Source: Bacteroidota bacterium (GTDB lineage Bacteria > Bacteroidota > Ignavibacteria > Ignavibacteriales > Ignavibacteriaceae). From it: DNA of 64,000 nt. Positions 52,772 to 60,224 of this stretch are shown here, piece after piece. A program made the position numbers and the translations under genes. Where the stretch lies: positions 62,001 through 126,000 of the forward strand of contig JAIUOE010000001.1 in NCBI GenBank assembly GCA_020161395.1, in the 5' to 3' direction. Each line of letters opens with the position of its first letter. Position 1 is the first letter of the stretch. The notes beneath the pieces are model-generated. The model was not told where the DNA came from. It saw nothing but the letters and a program-made list of their open reading frames with translations, and searched no databases.

Positions 52772-54246
52772 TGAAAAACGAAATCAATGACCTGCTCGGA
52801 ATTTTCCTTGGACCCAAAGCCGAAAACACACCCCTTTTCAAGGAGCTTCTACTCAAAGTGGTGGACAGTCACGATGCAATAAGGAAATCCGCCTTCCCTG
52901 AAGACACCTCTCTTATTACGGAGTCACGGGCGTCGCAGTCATTGATTTCAGAACTGGATAAATTTCTCGATCTCCAAAAGAAAAATCTCCCTTATTTCCA
53001 TCCCCGCTATTCCGCTCAGATGCTGAAGGACCCGACAATCCCCTCAGTTCTTGGGTATCTGGCATTTATCCTTTCCAATCCCAACAATCACGCCTGGGAG
53101 GGAGGTCCCGTTACCACAGAGATGGAACTCGAAGTAACGGATACACTTCTGAAGATGTGCGGGTTCAAAACAGGCTGGGGGCACCTCGCAAGCGGCGGCT
53201 CCCTCGCTAACACTGAAGCACTCTGGGCAGCAAGGGATCACTACGGGAACGGAAGGGTCTTCTTCTCGGAGGTGTCCCACTACTCGTGGAAAAGAATCTG
53301 CAAAATCCTGAGCATCGACTCCTTCGAGGAAGTGGCAGTCGACGGTAATTTCAGAATGAGCCTCAACTCCCTCGAGGAAGGACTGAAGAAGTGCAGCAAT
53401 CCCCTTATGGTTATTGCTAATTTTGGCTCCACAGGTGCCGGAACCGCCGATGACATTGAAGGCATTCTCGAACTTAAAAAGAAATACAATTTCCACCTCC
53501 ACATCGATGCAGCCTACGGTGGCTTTTTCAGATCATGCATCCTCGATGATTACTTCAACCTTCTGCCGTTCAATCCGGAAGGAGATATTTCGCTCCATTC
53601 ATACACCCAAATGAAGCATTTTGCAGAAGCGGATTCAATAACCATCGATCCGCACAAACAGGGTTTTATGCAATATGGTGCCGGTGCTGTTATCTATAAG
53701 GATGAGGCTCTGAGAGAACCCCTCTCAAACACTGCTCCCTACACTTATCATAAAACCGACAAACCAAACATCGGTATGTTCTCCCTCGAGGGAAGCCGGC
53801 CCGGTGCCATGGCTGCTGCCTGCTACCTGACATACAAGGTCATGCCTCCCGTTGCCTCCGGACTTGGACAGCTCCTCAATCTCTCAATAGCATCCGCAAA
53901 CAAATTTCATTCCCTGATCGAAGAATCGGGAAAATTCAAAAATTTCAACAGACCCGACCTCGATATCTGCACCTTCTATGCAAACAAAGGTACGACAGCT
54001 AAAGATATCAACGACTCTAATCTCGCAATCTACCAAAAACTCTCCGTCGAAAACCCCGATGCAGAATTCATCATTTCAAAATTCGTCACTTCCGCCGAAA
54101 TTGCCTCCCGCGCCATCCCCGGACTCATCAACCCCGAAAACGAAAATTTCTCAGCTCTTCGCTCCGTCTTCATGAAACACTGGAATGCCCTCGATGACTT
54201 CAGATATGTGAAACTTCTGGTGGAAAAGCTGAATTTTGAAGTTTGA
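52768..54246 (+). CDS. Group II PLP-dependent amino-acid decarboxylase
   Basis: 492 residues. PLP Lys297 lies in TIDPHKQGFMQYG. Other family motifs are HLASGGSLANTEAL, HIDAAYGGFF and PNIGMFSLEGSRPGAMAA. It belongs to the glutamate/aspartate/diaminobutyrate decarboxylase group; the exact amino acid cannot be assigned by eye. Two ATG codons in tandem mark the start, overlapping the upstream gene. It ends at the edge of the repeat array. Confidence 0.9.
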   Translation: MMKNEINDLLGIFLGPKAENTPLFKELLLKVVDSHDAIRKSAFPEDTSLITESRASQSLISELDKFLDLQKKNLPYFHPRYSAQMLKDPTIPSVLGYLAFILSNPNNHAWEGGPVTTEMELEVTDTLLKMCGFKTGWGHLASGGSLANTEALWAARDHYGNGRVFFSEVSHYSWKRICKILSIDSFEEVAVDGNFRMSLNSLEEGLKKCSNPLMVIANFGSTGAGTADDIEGILELKKKYNFHLHIDAAYGGFFRSCILDDYFNLLPFNPEGDISLHSYTQMKHFAEADSITIDPHKQGFMQYGAGAVIYKDEALREPLSNTAPYTYHKTDKPNIGMFSLEGSRPGAMAAACYLTYKVMPPVASGLGQLLNLSIASANKFHSLIEESGKFKNFNRPDLDICTFYANKGTTAKDINDSNLAIYQKLSVENPDAEFIISKFVTSAEIASRAIPGLINPENENFSALRSVFMKHWNALDDFRYVKLLVEKLNFEV

Positions 54247-54649
54247 GGTTTGAGGTTTGAGGTTTGAAAGGGGACGCGGATACACGCAGATTAGACAGAT
54301 TTACGCGGATGGAGTTTTCATAATCTGAAAAGGAGCGACAATCGTCTCGATTGTCCTGCCGACAATTTTGAGCCCTTGTGGCGACATGTGGGTAGAGTTC
54401 GCAGATACACGCAGATTAGACAGATTTACGCGGATAGAGTTTTCATAATCTGAAAAGGAGCGACAATCGTCTCGATTGTCCTGCCGACAATTTTGAGCCC
54501 TCCGGGCGACATATGGATAGAGTTCGCAGATACACGCAGATTAGACGGATTTACGCGGATGGAGTTCTAAAATCGGAAAAGGAGCGACAATCGTCTCGAT
54601 TGTCCTGCCGACAATTTTGAGCCCTTCGGGCGACATGTGGGTAGTATTA
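54247..54649. repeat. 125-bp tandem repeat, three copies
   Basis: Units begin at TACACGCAGATTAGAC: 54281, 54406 and 54531, a constant 125-base period. Each contains GACAATCGTCTCGATTGTC, an 8-bp palindrome with a 3-base loop, and the word CGGATTTACGC. A GAGGTTT heptamer run at 54241-54266 leads in. Only a few bases differ between copies. No gene is seen in 54247-55078. Confidence 0.92.
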
Positions 54650-54714
54650 TTTCTCTATAATAATCCCAAAATTTCCATAGTGGAATGTTTAAATATTTTT
54701 TTGTTCTATTTTAT

Positions 54715-54740
54715 CCATATGTCGCCACAAGGGTTCTTTT
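54715..54740. repeat. Inverted fragment of the 125-bp unit
   Basis: CATATGTCGCCACAAGGG is the reverse complement of the CCCTTGTGGCGACATG segment of unit 1, with T-A differences. Confidence 0.6.
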
Positions 54741-54788
54741 GATCATCAGGTCGCAGTCTGTTTTATTCTCTATCCGCAGTATATTTGA

Positions 54789-54865
54789 GTTTTTCGGATT
54801 CTATTACGAAATAATCATAAGTTTTTCGGATTCTATTACGAAATAATTATATGTCTTTCGGAATA
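54789..54865. repeat. 32-bp direct repeats in the array spacer
   Basis: GTTTTTCGGATTCTATTACG is repeated at 54789 and 54821 with a 32-base period, and a decayed third copy starts near 54852. TTTCG and CGAAA arms lie in each unit. Confidence 0.75.
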
Positions 54866-54901
54866 CGGTTGATTTTGTGAAATTGGGAGTGTATTGAGTC
54901 G

Positions 54902-55003
54902 TTAATTTTGTCGACAGGACAATCGGGACGATTGTCGCTCCTCTTCAGATTTTAAAACTCATCTGCGTAAATCCGTCTAATCCGCGTGTATCTGCGTACC
55001 TAA
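54902..55003. repeat. Inverted, diverged copy of the 125-bp unit
   Basis: Reads as the reverse complement of most of one unit: GACAGGACAATCGGGACGAT, CTCCT-TTCAGATT, then CATCTGCGTAAATCCGTCTA and GCGTGTATCTGCG. It closes the array just before rlmB's 3' end. Confidence 0.85.
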
Positions 55004-55078
55004 AAAAATCCTCTTCTACCTGGGAATGAATTTCCAGGCTATTGATTTTTCAGCCCTCAGCCTTCTCTCTTCATCCTT

Positions 55079-55819
55079 CTACCAAATTCCTCTTTCTCTC
55101 AGGATATTGAAGAGGGTGACGCCTGTGGCGACAGAAACATTGAGGGATTGAATTTTACCGAGCATGGGGATGGTGACGATGAAGTCGCATTTGTCTTTTA
55201 CGAGGCGGCGGATCCCTTTTTCTTCATTGCCGGAGATTACGAGAAGGGGGGATGTGTAGTCAATTTTGGGTTTGTGAGGATTGTCTTCGAGGGCGAGTCC
55301 AAGAGACCAAAAGCCTGCCTTCTGACACTCTTCGATGGCAGCCACGAGATTGTTTACTTCGGCAATTTTCATGTGTGCGGCGGCACCTGCCGAGGTTTTG
55401 AATGCTGTGATGTTTAAGGGGGCACTTCCATGTTTTGTGACGATGATTCCATCGACTCCGGCACATTCAGCAGAACGGATGATGGCACCGAGATTGTGGG
55501 GATCCTGCACGGAATCGAGTGCGAGGAGAAGTTTGTTCCTTTTAAGGGAGAGCGAAATCAGTTCCTGAAGTGCGACCGTCTGGAATGCCTGAACCTTTGC
55601 AGCAACTCCCTGGGTGGTTTCATGTCCGCGGGTAAGATCGGCAAACTTTTTCGCATCAATTTCGGAGACCTGGATTCTTCTTTTGCCGGCAAGTTCCGAA
55701 ATTTCTTTTAGCAGTTCACCTTTGATACCGCGTTGAAAAAAAACGATATCAACTTTGGCAGTGGCTTTAAGAGCTTCCAAAACGGGTTTTCTGCCCGCTA
55801 TAACGATCGATTCGCTCAC
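55079..55819 (-). CDS. rlmB: 23S rRNA (guanosine-2'-O-)-methyltransferase RlmB / TrmH family
   Basis: A 246-residue SpoU/TrmH-fold enzyme that methylates ribose in 23S rRNA. The N-terminal substrate-binding domain covers 1-75. SpoU motif 1 reads DSVQDPHNLGAIIRSAECAG, motif 2 VISGNEEKGI and motif 3 IPMLGKIQSLNVSVATG. The start overlaps the stop of the downstream-listed lgt by four bases; lgt is upstream in transcription. Confidence 0.94.
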   Translation of the reverse strand: MSESIVIAGRKPVLEALKATAKVDIVFFQRGIKGELLKEISELAGKRRIQVSEIDAKKFADLTRGHETTQGVAAKVQAFQTVALQELISLSLKRNKLLLALDSVQDPHNLGAIIRSAECAGVDGIIVTKHGSAPLNITAFKTSAGAAAHMKIAEVNNLVAAIEECQKAGFWSLGLALEDNPHKPKIDYTSPLLVISGNEEKGIRRLVKDKCDFIVTIPMLGKIQSLNVSVATGVTLFNILRERGIW

Positions 55820-56700
55820 TTTTTGGTTTTCTTTGCCGCTTGTTTTTCTTCTTTTTTCGGTTTCAGTGAATCTGGTGGAACAAACCTTGGCTTGTCGGGA
55901 TTCTGAATTGTATAGTAGTAGAAGCCCCAGGCACCTGCAAAAAAGAGTCCGAGAGCCACGAGTTGAGCTTCACTTAGTCCGAGAAACAGTCTGGGATTCA
56001 GTCTGATAAATTCGATCATGAATCTTTCGAGACCGGCAAAAATGAGATAGATTGAAAACAGTTTCCCTGTGGGCCAGTCTTTTGTCCTTAGTTTCCACAA
56101 CCCGAATGATAAAACACACATCAGAAGAAACTCATAGATCGGAGTCGGGTGAAGCGGTGTGTTGTCGGGCACCATTCCACCGGGGAAGGCTTTACCCACT
56201 TCCGTGCCGAGGAACATCAGTGAAGGTTTTACAATACCGTGCTCATAATTGGTACCCCACGGCAGATCGGTTGGCAGACCGTAGTCACCGTCGCCGGCGA
56301 GGTGACAGCCGATTCTTCCGATACCGTAGGCAAGAGCGAGCGCCGGAGCTACTGCATCAGCCACAAAGAGGAACGGGATTTTCTTCTGTCGCATCCTGAG
56401 GAATATCGCGAGCATGGCGAGTAGAAGCCCACCGTGGAATGTCAGGCCGCCGGGAGAGAAAATCGCAGCCACGGGGTCGGTTCTGAATTCACCGGGATTA
56501 GCCAGCAGGTGAAAAAGCTTGCTTCCAGCCACACCAAAGACGATGGCGAGTAGTGTAATTTCAGTGGCAAAATTGGTATCAACTCCCCTTCTTTCAAACT
56601 CCTTCGAGAGCATCCAGCTTGCGACAATGAATGAAATTCCAAGCATCAAGCCGTAACTGTGAACTGTAAAGGGTCCGATTGTCAATATTTCAGGATACAT
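55816..56700 (-). CDS. lgt: Prolipoprotein diacylglyceryl transferase
   Basis: A 294-residue polytopic inner-membrane enzyme that attaches diacylglycerol to lipoprotein cysteines. Family motifs are GGLTFHGGLLL (the conserved His), YGIGRIGCHLAGDGDYG, LHPTPIYE and ERFMIEFIRLN. A Lys/Glu-rich tail (KPKKEEKQAAKKTKK) follows the last TM. This is the canonical copy; a divergent paralog lies at 14765-15526. It is adjacent to an unknown gene and overlaps rlmB. Confidence 0.94.
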   Translation of the reverse strand: MYPEILTIGPFTVHSYGLMLGISFIVASWMLSKEFERRGVDTNFATEITLLAIVFGVAGSKLFHLLANPGEFRTDPVAAIFSPGGLTFHGGLLLAMLAIFLRMRQKKIPFLFVADAVAPALALAYGIGRIGCHLAGDGDYGLPTDLPWGTNYEHGIVKPSLMFLGTEVGKAFPGGMVPDNTPLHPTPIYEFLLMCVLSFGLWKLRTKDWPTGKLFSIYLIFAGLERFMIEFIRLNPRLFLGLSEAQLVALGLFFAGAWGFYYYTIQNPDKPRFVPPDSLKPKKEEKQAAKKTKK

Positions 56701-57222
56701 CTATCTGTCAACCTCTTCAAAAGTGTTTAACTCGGGGGCAAGACGGAAACCGCAGAAAAGCCTGTTGTTTTTCTTGTCAGGCATCGAATCTTCAACCAGC
56801 AGCATTTCCTTCTTGTAGATATTAAAATCAACTGAAATGGAGTTTATACTGCCATCCTGTTTGATAACATTAAATGTGTGTTTACCGAAGAGGTCTTCAA
56901 AAAAGAGGTCGACCCGTGCGGGACCTGCCTGAACATAATAAGCCTGCCGGGTGTTAAGACCAAGCAGGCTTATATCAATAGTGTTCCTGACCTTCCTGAC
57001 ATCCACCGATATCTCGTAGTTCAGATAAACAAACTCTTTTACTGTCATTATAGTCAGCACATGGAACTGTTTTTTCTGAACTTTGTCGAAGTAGTAGTAA
57101 ACCATCGCCTTGTATTCGATAGAATCCTCTGTTTTCACCGGAGTGGTATTCATCATCTTGTCGATGGTCTTTTTTCGTGTTTTGGGTATCTTTGGGACAC
57201 CCTCTTGCTTGCGTAAAGGCAT
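56701..57222 (-). CDS. Conserved-looking protein of unknown function
   Basis: A 173-residue protein not recognised. It has no signal peptide or TM and a basic first 25 residues. The rest is beta-rich with many Phe/Tyr/Val (MVYYYFDKVQKKQFHVLTIM, then FVYLNYEISVDVRK). It ends at the base before the lgt start and begins 15 bases after the PTS IIA gene's stop, so it belongs to the ptsN-unknown-lgt-rlmB operon. A role linked to envelope or nitrogen PTS is only a guess. Confidence 0.7.
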   Translation of the reverse strand: MPLRKQEGVPKIPKTRKKTIDKMMNTTPVKTEDSIEYKAMVYYYFDKVQKKQFHVLTIMTVKEFVYLNYEISVDVRKVRNTIDISLLGLNTRQAYYVQAGPARVDLFFEDLFGKHTFNVIKQDGSINSISVDFNIYKKEMLLVEDSMPDKKNNRLFCGFRLAPELNTFEEVDR

Positions 57223-57237
57223 CAGTTTTCTGTCAGA

Positions 57238-57711
57238 TTACAGGTTTTCGTAGTAGGTTTCTTCTTCGGTGTTGAAGATATTCATTATTTCGTCAGAAGT
57301 TTTGGCTTCCATCAGTTTACGACGGAACTCATCCTTCGTCATCATTCTCGATATCCTGCTGAGAAGTTTGATGTGGAGGCTGACGAGATTTTCCTTCCCC
57401 ACGAGAAGAAAAACGAGGTGAACGGGCTGACCGTCATGCGCATTATACTCCACAGGGTGCGAAGCTTTTCCAAATGCACAGAGTATCTCCGTTATTGCGT
57501 CTGTCTTGCCGTGAGGAAGTGCAAAGTTTTTGCCAATTCCCGTTGATATTATTTTCTCTCTCTCAAAAACTGAAGTTCTTACTTTTTCGAGATCGTTTAC
57601 ACGAGGATCTTCAGCAAAAAGATCCACCATTTGGTTAATAACTTCTTCTTTTGTGTTACCTGAGAGTTCAGGAATTATGAATTCCTTTTTCAGCAGATCA
57701 GAAAGTTTCAT
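57238..57711 (-). CDS. PTS EIIA (fructose/nitrogen type, PtsN-like)
   Basis: A 157-residue single-domain PTS IIA protein. Phospho-acceptor His67 lies in GKNFALPHGKTD. The upstream segment EREKIISTGIG and the later HLVFLLVGKENLVSLH are family signatures. With no membrane PTS component nearby it is probably a regulatory phosphocarrier (PtsN-like) rather than a sugar transporter. First gene of the operon leading to lgt and rlmB. Confidence 0.9.
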   Translation of the reverse strand: MKLSDLLKKEFIIPELSGNTKEEVINQMVDLFAEDPRVNDLEKVRTSVFEREKIISTGIGKNFALPHGKTDAITEILCAFGKASHPVEYNAHDGQPVHLVFLLVGKENLVSLHIKLLSRISRMMTKDEFRRKLMEAKTSDEIMNIFNTEEETYYENL

Positions 57712-57784
57712 TTTTCTTATTCCGATTCTTTAATGTTTGAGAATAAAAATGATCAATATCTCACGGTATTGAAAATTGTTTTTG

Positions 57785-58987
57785 TCATGCCATCAGAAGG
57801 ACTTCACGGATGTGACCGAGAGCCTCATCTATTTCCGCTTTTGTAATCACAAGCGGAGGAGCGAAACGGATAACATGAGTATGTGTTTCTTTACATAAAA
57901 TTCCTCTTTCAGCGAGTGCTTCGCAGAATCTTCTGGCACCGCCCGACGACTCATGCAGCTCTACACCGATGAACAATCCTTTCCCTCTGATCTGTTTTAC
58001 ATGAGATGAGGCGATTTTGGAAAGTTCTGCACGGAAGTAGTTTCCGAGTTCAAATGAGTTCTCAACGAGCTTCTCTTCAACCAGAACTTTAAGGCTCTCT
58101 CTTGCCACTGCGGCACCGAGAGGATTACCGCCGAAAGTCGATCCGTGATCACCGGGATTGAAAACCCCCAGCACTTCCCTGTCGGAAAGAACTGCTGACA
58201 CAGGATAACAGCCTCCTGAAAGGGCTTTCCCTATAATCACTACATCAGGCTTAATCTCTTCATACTGGAAAGCAAAAAGCTTGCCGGAACGACCAAGACC
58301 TGACTGAATTTCATCTGCGATGAAAAGTACATTGTGTTTTTTGCACAGGTCAAAAGCCTCTTTCAAATAACCGTCGGGTGGTATTATGATACCTGCTTCT
58401 CCCTGAATCGGTTCGATAAGGAACGCGATGGTATCATCATTAATTGCCGCTTTCAGCGATTCAATGTTACCGTATTCAACATTCTGAAAACCGGGGGTAA
58501 AAGGACCAAATCCGTCTTTGTACTGTTCTTCAGTCGAAAAACTTACGATGGAGATGGTTCTTCCCGAAAAATTGTTAGTGCAGGTGAGGATTGTCCCTTT
58601 ATCTTCGGCAATTCCTTTCACCTTGTGTCCCCATTTACGGGCAGCCTTTAGAGCGGTCTCGACAGCTTCAGCACCCGAATTCATCGGAAGCATCATCTGA
58701 TAACCGGTCAGTTCGCACAATTCCTGAGCGAGCAGAGGCAACTGGTTGTTTCTGAAAGCTCTTGAGGTCAATGTAACCTTTTCTGCCTGATCTTTCAATA
58801 CCTTTACAATTCTGGGATGGCAATGCCCCTGATTTACCGCTGAATAGGCAGCAAGACAGTCCAAATATTTTTTACCGTCAACATCCCACATATACACACC
58901 TTCTGCATGATCAATCACCACATCCAGCGGATGATAATTATGGGCACCAAACTTTTCTTCAATTGCAATATAATCTTTTGAGTTCAT
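57785..58987 (-). CDS. rocD: Ornithine-oxo-acid aminotransferase
   Basis: A 400-residue class III PLP aminotransferase that converts ornithine plus 2-oxoglutarate to glutamate semialdehyde plus glutamate. PLP Lys254 lies in VVIIGKALSGGCYPVSAV. Substrate and cofactor motifs include NSGAEAVETALK, NNFSGRTISIVSFS and FIADEIQSGLGRSGKLFA. The wording and length match RocD rather than ArgD, although the latter is closely related. RBS AAGGATATCC. Confidence 0.92.
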   Translation of the reverse strand: MNSKDYIAIEEKFGAHNYHPLDVVIDHAEGVYMWDVDGKKYLDCLAAYSAVNQGHCHPRIVKVLKDQAEKVTLTSRAFRNNQLPLLAQELCELTGYQMMLPMNSGAEAVETALKAARKWGHKVKGIAEDKGTILTCTNNFSGRTISIVSFSTEEQYKDGFGPFTPGFQNVEYGNIESLKAAINDDTIAFLIEPIQGEAGIIIPPDGYLKEAFDLCKKHNVLFIADEIQSGLGRSGKLFAFQYEEIKPDVVIIGKALSGGCYPVSAVLSDREVLGVFNPGDHGSTFGGNPLGAAVARESLKVLVEEKLVENSFELGNYFRAELSKIASSHVKQIRGKGLFIGVELHESSGGARRFCEALAERGILCKETHTHVIRFAPPLVITKAEIDEALGHIREVLLMA

Positions 58988-59053
58988 GGATATCCTTTTT
59001 CAAATTTTAAAAATCTCCGTCCCTAAATGTACCAAAAAAAAGACTCTAAGAGA

Positions 59054-59172
59054 ATTATCAGTTATGAATTATTAGTTATGAATTATGATTTAATCCGGAA
59101 ATTTTGTGCTAACCCGGGGAAATTCCTGAGTCTCTAATTCAACTAATAACTCATAACTAAAAACTCATAACT
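59054..59172. repeat. AGTTATGA-type element with inverted ends at the mrp operon 3' end
   Basis: AGTTATGAATTATTAGTT near 59060 can pair with AACTAATAACTCATAACT at 59141-59158. The repeat supplies the TGA stop codon of mrpG (AAG-TTA-TGA). The core GTGCTAACC...GAAATTC resembles the core of the element at 40178-40250. Confidence 0.75.
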
Positions 59173-59482
59173 TATCCAAGTCATCCCTCTTTGTATTCCA
59201 GAGAGGTAATTTGTTAAGATATGCTGCTTTTCCGAGGAGGTGGGATGCCACAGGGGCGGTTATCATCAGGAAAACCACAATAAGAATGGTACGGGACATG
59301 ATTTCCGTTGTGCCAAAGTGGAATCCGGTGGTAATCAGGATAATGGAGATGCCAAGGGTTGAGGCTTTTGTTGAAGCCGACATTCTAAGATAGATATCGG
59401 GCATTTTCACGATACCGAGAGCGGCAAGAAGGACAATGAAACTGCCAAGGATAAGAAAAGCACCTGTGAGTATGTCGCTCAT
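59165..59482 (-). CDS. mrpG: Mrp-type Na+/H+ antiporter subunit G
   Basis: 105 residues with three TM segments; LILGSFIVLLAALGIVKMPD and YLRMSASTKASTLGI are typical MrpG/PhaG/MnhG sequence. Required for the heptameric antiporter. Last gene of the operon; its start overlaps mrpF by four bases. Confidence 0.92.
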   Translation of the reverse strand: MSDILTGAFLILGSFIVLLAALGIVKMPDIYLRMSASTKASTLGISIILITTGFHFGTTEIMSRTILIVVFLMITAPVASHLLGKAAYLNKLPLWNTKRDDLDKL

Positions 59483-59748
59483 TTTTTACTCCGTAATTGT
59501 AGATAATATGCAAATCCCGCTGTACCGAGAAAACTGACAAAGCCGAGGACGAGTCCCGCATCGAGTATGTAGGTCTCGCCGCTTTTTATGGAATAAACCG
59601 CGATGAATGCAATTCCGAGGGAGGTTGTAAGGTCCAAAGCCACAACCCTGTCGGCAGTATGAGGTCCCTTCACTAACCTGATTAATACGATAAGCATGGA
59701 AAGTGAGATCAGTATCAGAGAGTATGTGACAGCAAATTCAAGAAACAT
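59479..59748 (-). CDS. mrpF: Mrp-type Na+/H+ antiporter subunit F
   Basis: 89 residues, three TM segments, with family motif KGPHTADRVVALDL. It overlaps the mrpE stop by one base and mrpG by four. Confidence 0.92.
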   Translation of the reverse strand: MFLEFAVTYSLILISLSMLIVLIRLVKGPHTADRVVALDLTTSLGIAFIAVYSIKSGETYILDAGLVLGFVSFLGTAGFAYYLQLRSKK

Positions 59749-60224
59749 TATTCGAACACCTCCATTATCCTTCTTTCGAAACCTGACTTGATATCTGCAA
59801 TTACCTTGTCAGGATCACCACCGTACATCAAATGGACATAGAGAAATTTCCTGTCAGGCGACACATCTATGCTGAGAGTCCCGGGGGTGAGGGTAATCAG
59901 ATTTGCAAGAAGGGTAATCTCGAAGTCACCTTTTAGAGAAAGGGGCACTGCTACAATTGCAGGTTCTGAAAGGAAATGTGGTGTCAGAAGTTCCTTCGCA
60001 ACATTGTAATTTGACACAATCAATTCCCACAGAAAAAAGAAAAGCAGATTCAATGCCTTAAAGAGTTTTTTTGTGTAGTTTGATGCTCCTATCACCCTCT
60101 CGAGGAGGAATATTACACCAAATCCAACTGCCAGTCCTTCAATTAAGGCAAAAATGCCAAAACTGCCTGAAAGGAACATCCAGACAACCGCAAGAGTGAT
60201 GTTGAGTGAGAGTTTACCCATCAT
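59748..60224 (-). CDS. mrpE: Mrp-type Na+/H+ antiporter subunit E
   Basis: 158 residues: TM segments at 8-30 and 55-75, then a cytoplasmic C-terminus with LANLITLTPGTLSIDVSPD, the MrpE signature. It overlaps mrpD by four bases. Confidence 0.92.
   Translation of the reverse strand: MMGKLSLNITLAVVWMFLSGSFGIFALIEGLAVGFGVIFLLERVIGASNYTKKLFKALNLLFFFLWELIVSNYNVAKELLTPHFLSEPAIVAVPLSLKGDFEITLLANLITLTPGTLSIDVSPDRKFLYVHLMYGGDPDKVIADIKSGFERRIMEVFE

Noticed and set aside
54247-55010. CRISPR array
   Set aside because: Units are 125 bp, contiguous, without unique spacers, and no cas genes are near.
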